Source: an uncultured Eubacteriaceae bacterium (GTDB lineage: Bacteria > Bacillota > Clostridia > Lachnospirales > Lachnospiraceae). From it: a stretch of 12,484 nucleotides of DNA. Position numbers and translations under genes: made by a program. Shown piece by piece: positions 7,402-12,484 of the stretch. Below the pieces are notes generated by a model that made no database searches, was not told where the DNA came from, and saw nothing but the letters and a program-made list of their open reading frames with translations. Location of the stretch: positions 1 through 12,484 of the forward strand of contig CAMEUH010000054.1 of assembly GCA_945938055.1 (NCBI GenBank). The letters run 5' to 3'. Every line of letters begins with the position of its first letter. Positions within the stretch are counted from its first letter, which is position 1.

Positions 7402-8697
7402 ATGCCACAATTTAATGATATGTTGGAACTAAATATTGGACTATTGGTTTTCTCGATTCTTGTGACATTCTTTATTTTACTTGGATGCGTCGGATACAGG
7501 AGCAGGAATCTTTCCTACATGAGAAATTTCATATGGATTGTATGTATGAACCTTGTGATGCAGGTAGGGGAGAGCGGATTATGGATTATGAAATTAGGCT
7601 TTGAAAATGTATGGCTGACAAAGATTTTCGCTTTCTTTTCCTATGGTGGTGGTACGGTGATGGCATTCTTTTATCTGATCTGTATTCTTAGCTTTGTCAA
7701 AGAAAGAGGAGCGACTGACGTATCCTATCGTCCGGCAAATATCGTGATGATTGCCTGTGGAATTTATCTCTTACTTGTATTTCTATCGATGTTTAACGGA
7801 ATGATATTTCAAGTGGATGCGTATGGAAATCTTACGGATGGTCCTAATTATTGGGTTTCATGGTTGTTTGATCCGATTACATTAATCATAGTGTTTTTTG
7901 TAGTGTTGCATTATCGAAAAATACTTGGCAGATTTTTATCTATAGGGATGCTTGTTTTTTATTCGGTTTCACTCATAACGATGGGATTACAGTCCATCTG
8001 GTATCCTGTACCGGAGCTTCTTGTGTGTACTCTGGCACTTCTTTTGTTGTTTATGCTGTTTTATTTGGAAATGGCAAAAAAGCTTGTGGAGAATGAAAGA
8101 GAATTGATGCAAAGCCAGATGTCTTTAACAATCAGTCAGATTCAGCCACATTTTTTGTATAATACATTGTCTACCATAGCGGAGTTATGCCAAAAGGATT
8201 CGGCGATGGCAGAAGAAGTGACGAATCATTTTTCTTTATATCTTCGTGGCAATCTGGAACATATGGGTGATTCGTTTCCTATTGATTTTTCGAAAGAACT
8301 TAAGCATGTGCAAACGTACCTTTGGATAGAGAAGATTCGATTTCAGAATGACCTTCAAGTGGTTTATGATATTCAGACAGAGGATTTTCTCATACCGGCT
8401 CTGACGGTGCAGCCTTTGGTGGAAAATGCGGTAAAGCATGGTATGATGGGAAGTGAAAATGTATGCACCATAAAGATTTGCACGAGATGTGTAAATGGTG
8501 GTTATCAGGTAATCATCGAAGATGATGGTTGTGGATTTAATCCGGATGAGGTAATAACCGACAAAAGAAAGCATGTTGGTATTGACAGTGTAAGAAGCAG
8601 ACTAAAATATATGGTCGGTGGTACATTAACAATTCGCAGTGCGCTTGGAAAAGGAACCAGGGTGGTAATTGAAATACCCGGGAAGGAAAAAGGATGA
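7402..8697 (+). CDS. LytS-like sensor histidine kinase with seven-helix membrane domain
   Basis: The protein has 431 residues. The first about 225 hold roughly seven hydrophobic helices (starting near LLVFSILVTFFILLGC), forming a membrane sensor with no large external domain. A short linker (KKLVENERELMQSQ) leads to the His_kinase domain, whose phospho-acceptor lies in SQIQPHFLYNTLSTI, His250. The ATPase domain follows, with VQPLVENAVKHGM (N-box Asn342), EDDGCGFNPDE and HVGIDSVRSRLKYM, and GKGTRVVIEIP near the end. These are the hallmarks of the LytS/YehU class. Its TGA overlaps the ATG of the response regulator as ATGA, so the two are translationally coupled and very likely partners. The ligand cannot be told from sequence. 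GTGAGG lies a few bases before the ATG. Confidence 0.92.
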   Translation: MPQFNDMLELNIGLLVFSILVTFFILLGCVGYRSRNLSYMRNFIWIVCMNLVMQVGESGLWIMKLGFENVWLTKIFAFFSYGGGTVMAFFYLICILSFVKERGATDVSYRPANIVMIACGIYLLLVFLSMFNGMIFQVDAYGNLTDGPNYWVSWLFDPITLIIVFFVVLHYRKILGRFLSIGMLVFYSVSLITMGLQSIWYPVPELLVCTLALLLLFMLFYLEMAKKLVENERELMQSQMSLTISQIQPHFLYNTLSTIAELCQKDSAMAEEVTNHFSLYLRGNLEHMGDSFPIDFSKELKHVQTYLWIEKIRFQNDLQVVYDIQTEDFLIPALTVQPLVENAVKHGMMGSENVCTIKICTRCVNGGYQVIIEDDGCGFNPDEVITDKRKHVGIDSVRSRLKYMVGGTLTIRSALGKGTRVVIEIPGKEKG

Positions 8698-9473
8698 GAA
8701 TACTGGCAGTAGACGATGAAATATTAATGCTGGAAAGATTAATGAGATGTATTAAAGAGGCTGCTCCTGATGAGGAACTGATTTCTTTTCAAAAATCAAC
8801 CGAGTGTCTTTCCTATGTAAGTAAGCAGCAGGCGGATGTAGCGTTTTTAGATATTCGTATGCGAATGATGGATGGAATGGAACTGGCGAGACAGATAAAA
8901 CTTCTGCAACCGAACATGAATATCATCTTTACTACAGGCTATAGTGATTACATTTATGATGCTGTGTCAGAGATTCGGTGCAGCGGTTATATCTTAAAAC
9001 CGGTCACCACCGAGCAGATTGCAAGAGAGCTTGAAAACTTGCGACACCCGATAGAAGACAAGCCAAAGGCAAAGATATATATGCAGTGTTTTGGTAACTT
9101 TGAGGTATTTGTGGATGGAAAAGTACTCCCGATTGAACCTGCAAAGGCGAAGGAACTTTTAGCATATTTAGTTGACCGCAAAGGAGCCATGTGCAGCAAT
9201 GCAGCGATTATAGCGGCCCTTTGGGAAGATGACGGTAATCATTATTCCTACCTGAAAAAATGCAAGAAAGCACTTGTATCTTCCTTGACCCAGGCGGGCT
9301 GTAAGGAAGTGTTAATCAGTCAGAGGGGAAGCATAGGCGTTGACAGAGATGCTTTCTCCTGCGATTATTACGATTGGTTAGAGGGGACAGCAGGTGGCAT
9401 CAATGCCTATCGGGGTCAGTATATGGCACAGTATAGCTGGGGAGAAATAACCAATGCGTCACTTTCGATATAA
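8694..9473 (+). CDS. Response regulator with SARP-like winged-helix output domain
   Basis: The product has 259 residues. The receiver domain (1 to about 115) shows the acidic pair in AVDDE, phospho-acceptor Asp53 in AFLDIRM, and Lys102 in YILKP. From about residue 124 a second domain follows: CFGNFEVFVDGKVLPIEP, then AKAKELLAYLVDRKGAMCSN and ALWEDD. This matches the winged-helix transcriptional-activator fold seen in SARP-type regulators, including the antiparallel opening strands around FEVFVDG. The C-terminus (DYYDWLEGTAGGINAYRGQY) is only a short remnant of the helical domain that follows in SARPs. LytS-type kinases usually pair with LytTR regulators, so this output domain is a less common partnership. 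The start overlaps the kinase stop. No clear terminator was seen after it. Target genes are unknown. Confidence 0.9.
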   Translation: MRILAVDDEILMLERLMRCIKEAAPDEELISFQKSTECLSYVSKQQADVAFLDIRMRMMDGMELARQIKLLQPNMNIIFTTGYSDYIYDAVSEIRCSGYILKPVTTEQIARELENLRHPIEDKPKAKIYMQCFGNFEVFVDGKVLPIEPAKAKELLAYLVDRKGAMCSNAAIIAALWEDDGNHYSYLKKCKKALVSSLTQAGCKEVLISQRGSIGVDRDAFSCDYYDWLEGTAGGINAYRGQYMAQYSWGEITNASLSI

Positions 9474-9547
9474 TTATGACACAAATATTATATGTAAAAT
9501 AAATATATAACAAATGCTAATTAAATCAAAAATAAAATGGAATTCTA

Positions 9548-9576
9548 TTGACGCATAAAGAGAGCAAGGCTATAAT
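9548..9576 (+). promoter_or_regulatory. Near-consensus promoter of the HipA-like operon
   Basis: TTGACG (9548-9553), a 17-bp spacer, and TATAAT (9571-9576) form the best promoter in the window. It would start transcription about 22 bases before the ATG at 9605. The stretch 9474-9547 upstream is AT-rich with nothing recognisable. Confidence 0.8.
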
Positions 9577-9604
9577 AAAAATAAATAATTATGGGGAGAA
9601 TAGA

Positions 9605-10462
9605 ATGATTACAGCGATAGATTTTTCTGAATATGAACTCAATGGAAAATATTATGGTGGATCCGAAAGAAAAGAAGGCATTTCTATTGATGGAGAGGAC
9701 TATATGATTAAATTCCAAAAACAAACTGCATTTGGAAAGAGAAATAATCATATATCGGAGTTTATTGGTTCTCACATTTTTGAGATATGTGGGATAAAGG
9801 CGCATAAAACATACCTCGGGTACAGAGCAGGAGAAGAAGTAGTTGCTTGTAAGGATTTTAATGTTCAAGGTAAGCAGTTTGTTCCTTTTAATGATGTTGG
9901 AGAGAGTACGTTAGATCAGGATAAAGAGACATATCAGTATGATTATGAAGACATCATGCAAATGTTACGTGATAACTCGAAGCTAACGAATGTCTTGGAG
10001 ACAATTTCAATGTTCTGGCGAATTTATATCATGGATGCGTTACTTGGCAATTTCGATCGCCATGGAGCAAACTGGGGATTTATAAAAGAAAACAACAGTT
10101 ATTCTTTGGCTCCGGTATTTGATAATGGTTCTTGTCTGTTTCCTAATTTAGTGGATGAAGCAGAGATGAAAGAGATTATCGAGTCAGAAGAGGAAACAGA
10201 TAAGAGAATTTACAAGTTTCCTACATCACAGGTAAAGCTAAATGGAAAGAAGAGCTCTTATTTTGAAGTAATTAATAGTTTACAATTTGAAGAATGTAAT
10301 GATGCTTTGCGGCATGTAATGTTGCAATTAGATATGTCTGAAGTTAATAAGCTGATTGATGAGACACCATTGATTTCGGAGGTTCAAAGGGCGTTTTATA
10401 AGCATATGTTGACTGCACGATATAACAAGATTCTGCTAGCTTCCTTCGAGAAATTAGGTTAA
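9605..10462 (+). CDS. HipA/CtkA-like serine/threonine kinase (HipT-like, compact)
   Basis: The protein has 285 residues with the core of a HipA-type kinase. A glycine-containing loop (GGSERKEG, 18-25) precedes the likely ATP-binding lysine in YMIKF (Lys36). A helix like HipA's follows (NNHISEFIGSHIFEICGIKA). The catalytic loop is GNFDRHGANWGFI, with Asp151, His153 and Asn156. The metal-binding aspartate is Asp173 in APVFDNGSCL. HipA-family kinases phosphorylate protein targets such as aminoacyl-tRNA synthetases and arrest growth; CtkA of Helicobacter is a related compact kinase. The protein is much shorter than HipA (about 440) and seems to lack the N-terminal subdomain. That subdomain is a separate protein (HipS) in HipBST systems. 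The start is ATG 9605, behind GGGGAG (9593-9598). The upstream in-frame TTG at 9548 is the promoter -35 box. The partner gene follows after 12 bases. The target is unknown. Confidence 0.82.
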   Translation: MITAIDFSEYELNGKYYGGSERKEGISIDGEDYMIKFQKQTAFGKRNNHISEFIGSHIFEICGIKAHKTYLGYRAGEEVVACKDFNVQGKQFVPFNDVGESTLDQDKETYQYDYEDIMQMLRDNSKLTNVLETISMFWRIYIMDALLGNFDRHGANWGFIKENNSYSLAPVFDNGSCLFPNLVDEAEMKEIIESEEETDKRIYKFPTSQVKLNGKKSSYFEVINSLQFEECNDALRHVMLQLDMSEVNKLIDETPLISEVQRAFYKHMLTARYNKILLASFEKLG

Positions 10463-10474
10463 GAGGTTATTGAA

Positions 10475-11257
10475 ATGAAAGAAATAGTAACACGTGGAGA
10501 TATTTGTTTAAAAGATGATTATAACCTTACATATAAGGTTGCAGATATAAATTATACCGAACGGGAAGATGAGAGTTTTGTATATGAAATAAATCCTAAC
10601 TACAGTGTAATTAGTCTTTTAGACACAAAAGATTTCCAAGGAATACCGGGTCTGGATTTAGATCTTAAGAAGAAATCCTATATCAGAGAAAATGTTATTC
10701 CGGTTTTCATTAGCGAAAGAACTCCGGCAAAAAATAGAGAGGATTTGTGGACGTTGCTAAAAGAATGTGACATGCAATATCTAAATCAGTTGGAGTGGTT
10801 GATTAGAACGCATACACAATATTCCGGAGATAAACTTTTTGTTAAGCGACCGGAAGATAAAACGATAGAGATAGATTCAATCAGTAATTTGGGTAATCGT
10901 AGTGCTGTAATATGTCGTAAGATGTTAGAAACAATTTGTTACGGCAATGAGGTGATATCACCATCGTTCATTATTGATGATAGAAATCGAAAGCAATATT
11001 TTGATTTATTATTGGCATTGTATAGTACTGAACGTAAGTTTCTGGATTCCCAGAGAAGTATTGGAATTGCAAAGTCTGCAAAGAATGGGAATTACAAGGG
11101 GCGTACAAAAATAAAGATTGATAAGCTTGTTGCACAAGAAATTTTCATGGACTATCAAGCCAAGAAGATAAATAGCACGGAGGCTGCCAGGAAGCTTGGA
11201 ATTAGTAATTCTACATTTTTGAGAAGATATAGAGAATATGTAAATATGCATCAATAG
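10475..11257 (+). CDS. Partner of the HipA-like kinase: unknown N-terminal domain plus C-terminal helix-turn-helix
   Basis: The product has 260 residues and no named family I can assign. The last about 55 residues, NGNYKGRTKIKID followed by EAARKLGISNSTFLRRYREY, closely resemble the DNA-binding tail of serine recombinases (a basic GR-type arm, then helix-turn-helix). The catalytic recombinase domain is absent. The N-terminal part includes FVYEINPNYSVISLL, IPVFISERTPAKNREDL and LEWLIRTHTQYSGDKLFV. The order of an F-x-Y strand, a P-F-x-x-x-R-x-P/NR-x-x-L segment and a final SGD-LFV strand loosely recalls the HipA N-terminal subdomain (HipS-like), but this is a by-eye judgement. Placed 12 bases after the kinase behind an AAGAGG site, it is probably translated with it. 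A fused antitoxin and autorepressor is the natural hypothesis. It could instead be a transcription factor that is a kinase substrate. Confidence 0.7.
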   Translation: MKEIVTRGDICLKDDYNLTYKVADINYTEREDESFVYEINPNYSVISLLDTKDFQGIPGLDLDLKKKSYIRENVIPVFISERTPAKNREDLWTLLKECDMQYLNQLEWLIRTHTQYSGDKLFVKRPEDKTIEIDSISNLGNRSAVICRKMLETICYGNEVISPSFIIDDRNRKQYFDLLLALYSTERKFLDSQRSIGIAKSAKNGNYKGRTKIKIDKLVAQEIFMDYQAKKINSTEAARKLGISNSTFLRRYREYVNMHQ

Positions 11258-11391
11258 AATAACAATTATTTATGAACTTCCGCTGAAATCATTGGATAAA
11301 ATGCGACATGTCTACTTTTCTTGACTAGTACATCTTGAAAGAGCGTATATTTTATCTACAGGAAATGTTGAAACAGAAGGAAATGTGATAT

Positions 11392-11443
11392 ATCTTCCCA
11401 TATATATGTGCTATCTTTTGAAAGAAAAAAAGATAGGGAAGAT
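11392..11443. other. Nested hairpin downstream of the kinase operon
   Basis: The outer arms ATCTTCCC (11392-11399) and GGGAAGAT (11436-11443) enclose an inner stem TATCTTTT (11412-11419) / AAAAGATA (11428-11435). No T-run follows on the plus strand. It could end or protect the operon transcript; the function is not shown. Confidence 0.4.
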
Positions 11444-11447
11444 GATA

Positions 11448-11551
11448 GTGGACTTGGATATTGCCGGTTTGTAAATTTATAAGATTTACAAGTGGCTGAT
11501 GATGTCAAGACAGAAGATTTTCGCATACCAGCGTTTACAGTGTAGCTCTTA
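11448..11551 (+). pseudogene. Decayed fragment of a LytS-type histidine kinase
   Basis: Read in the frame of 11486-11542, the fragment gives LQVADDVKTEDFRIPAFTV. The intact kinase has LQVVYDIQTEDFLIPALTV at 8353-8409: 13 of 19 residues are identical, and this is the segment just before the N-box. The match continues upstream as DNA similarity (CTTGGATA, then CGGTTT and AAT against CGATTT and AAT), broken by a 6-bp TTATAA insertion. Downstream it fades after GTGTAGCTCTT. In-frame TAA (11474-11476 by this reading) and TAG (11543-11545) show that it is dead. It is a remnant of a paralogous two-component gene. Confidence 0.65.
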
Positions 11552-11641
11552 TAATATGGATAGTAACAATAATTTGATTATAGATTCTTGCAAATATCAT
11601 TATGAAGATTAGCAAATTTAAACTGAATAGTACCCAAATAG

Positions 11642-11693
11642 TACCCATTTGTTTTGTATAATTAATATAATTATGAAACAAATGGGTATTTTT
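11642..11693 (+). terminator. Rho-independent terminator before the surface-protein gene
   Basis: TACCCATTTGTTT (11642-11654) and AAACAAATGGGTA (11676-11688) form a perfect 13-bp stem followed by TTTTT (11689-11693). The AT-rich loop can pair further (ATAATT/AATTAT) and contains two TATAAT-like words. Its left arm overlaps the second copy of the AATAGTACCC repeat. It insulates the downstream gene or acts as a leader attenuator. Confidence 0.72.
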
Positions 11694-11773
11694 ATGCCCT
11701 GATAAATAACAAAGATGAAAAATAGATGCAGAAAAATAATTAAACATAAACATACAAAGAGGAGGAACTATAA

Positions 11774-12484
11774 ATGACAGAGATAGGAAAGCGAATGAAA
11801 GAAAAGATGTCAAAAGCTGTGTCTTACGTTATAATGGTAGCTTTGCTTGTTACCAATATTAACGTGACGGCATTTGCAGCTACAGGTAGTCAAGAAACAT
11901 CTGCTTTGGATGCGTTTACGGAATTGTCCGGTTCAGATGTGTGCACTACATTGCAAACTGGTAACTATAAAGTTACCAGTGGAACGGTTACATATAGCAA
12001 GGGATTGAAAATAGCGGCAAATGCAACGGTTTATATTTATATTGAAAAAAATGCAACATTAAAATCAACAGGAGTAAATGGCAGTGGAACAACCGGTGGT
12101 ACAGCCGGAATTATGCTTCCATCGACATCCACGCTATATTTAGTAGGTAATGGAACCGTAATTGCAACAGGAGGCAAGGCAGGGAACGGAACTAACGGTG
12201 CAAATGGTGGCGATTCAACTGCGAATGCTGTTTACACAAGCTCTACTTCGGCATCCTTAATTGCAGGTAAAGGTGGAAACGGTGGAAATGGTGGCGGCGG
12301 AGCAGGAGCCGGCATTGGTTCAAACGGAGGAACTGGTGGAACGGGAGGCTCCGGTGGAGCCGGATACACATTAACAGGAAAAACTGCAATGGATGGAGGA
12401 GCAAATGGAAATCCCGGAAATCCCGGAAATCCGGGTGGAGCTTCCGCTGCAATAGGAACATTGTATTGTTCATCAAAGCTTACA
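11774..12484 (+). CDS. Secreted glycine-rich surface protein, N-terminal part (truncated by window edge)
   Basis: The frame is open from ATG 11774 to the window end, giving 237 residues with no stop. AGGAGG (11760-11765) lies eight bases upstream. A signal peptide is clear: the basic start MTEIGKRMKEKMSKA, the hydrophobic core VSYVIMVALLV, and a likely cut after AFA (Ala35). The mature part begins with beta-rich, Thr/Ser/Val-rich sequence (GNYKVTSGTVTYSKG, ATVYIYIEKNATLKST) recalling beta-helix or adhesin stalks. It then turns into glycine-rich stretches (GGNGGNGGGGAGAGIG, GGTGGTGGSGGAGY) and a collagen-like GNPGNPGNPGG. Such N-termini occur in large clostridial cell-surface proteins, often with Ig-like repeats and an anchor further on, which are not visible here. 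The exact family and ligand are unknown. It follows its own upstream terminator and is probably transcribed separately. Confidence 0.8.
   Translation, partial: MTEIGKRMKEKMSKAVSYVIMVALLVTNINVTAFAATGSQETSALDAFTELSGSDVCTTLQTGNYKVTSGTVTYSKGLKIAANATVYIYIEKNATLKSTGVNGSGTTGGTAGIMLPSTSTLYLVGNGTVIATGGKAGNGTNGANGGDSTANAVYTSSTSASLIAGKGGNGGNGGGGAGAGIGSNGGTGGTGGSGGAGYTLTGKTAMDGGANGNPGNPGNPGGASAAIGTLYCSSKLT
12410..12436 (+). repeat. Three tandem 9-bp units coding Asn-Pro-Gly
   Basis: AATCCCGGA occurs twice, followed by the variant AATCCGGGT, encoding GNPGNPGNPG inside the glycine-rich surface protein. Short tandem units of this type can expand or contract by slippage without shifting the frame. Confidence 0.75.

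Larger units (their letters stand above)
11258..11773. other. 516-bp gap between the kinase operon and the surface-protein gene
   Basis: No intact gene is seen. It contains a nested hairpin (11392-11443), a decayed histidine-kinase fragment (about 11448-11551), tandem AATAGTACCC repeats (11626-11635 and 11637-11646) and a terminator (11642-11693). The last element is the strong ribosome binding site AGGAGG at 11760-11765. The stretch 11325-11474 is open for 50 codons but has no start codon or recognisable product. Confidence 0.65.

Noticed and set aside
9548..9604. TTG start at 9548 for the HipA-like kinase
   Set aside because: The TTG is the first part of a TTGACG -35 box and has no ribosome binding site. 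ATG 9605 has GGGGAG in place.
9581..11273. 10-bp inverted repeats (ATAAATAATT / AATTATTTAT) flanking the kinase operon as element ends
   Set aside because: They are pure A/T in AT-rich DNA, short, and one lies inside the leader; chance is likely.
11325..11474. 50-codon open frame in the gap as a small gene
   Set aside because: It lacks an early start codon and ribosome binding site and has no recognisable product. It overlaps the decayed kinase fragment.

Overview
The window looks like a chromosomal segment of a low- to mid-GC Firmicute, most likely a gut Lachnospiraceae-type Clostridium. The evidence is the style of the housekeeping proteins: an alpha2-type glycyl-tRNA synthetase, a clostridial pyruvate, phosphate dikinase and a DapF relative of the serine-substituted kind. 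Strong AGGAGG-type ribosome binding sites and Gram-positive promoters fit the same picture. No tRNA, rRNA, CRISPR array or insertion sequence was seen.

Left part (1-4234). A truncated AraC-type regulator runs leftward off the window edge. It diverges from a diaminopimelate-epimerase-like gene in which both catalytic cysteines are serine. Glycyl-tRNA synthetase follows from its own promoter. Next comes a 79-nt elaborately self-complementary intergenic element, and then a gene for a zinc-ribbon, single-pass membrane protein of unknown role, closed by a strong terminator.

Middle (4235-9473). A 400-bp non-coding stretch holds two palindromes, hairpins, a catabolite-repression-like site and a promoter. 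It leads into ppdK. That gene is intact from end to end except for one in-frame TGA at codon 59, which sits inside a perfect 8-bp hairpin with a GAAA loop. After a terminator-like hairpin come a 7-TM LytS-like histidine kinase and a response regulator with a SARP-like winged-helix output domain, overlapping by ATGA.

Right part (9474-12484). This is more AT-rich and looks like an accessory region. A near-consensus promoter drives a two-gene operon: a compact HipA/CtkA-like kinase and a partner protein with a recombinase-type helix-turn-helix at its C-terminus. This resembles a rearranged HipBST-like kinase module and is the best candidate for an undescribed system. A 516-bp gap follows. It contains a decayed fragment of a second LytS-type kinase and several hairpins, one of them a terminator. 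The window ends inside a secreted, glycine-rich surface protein gene.
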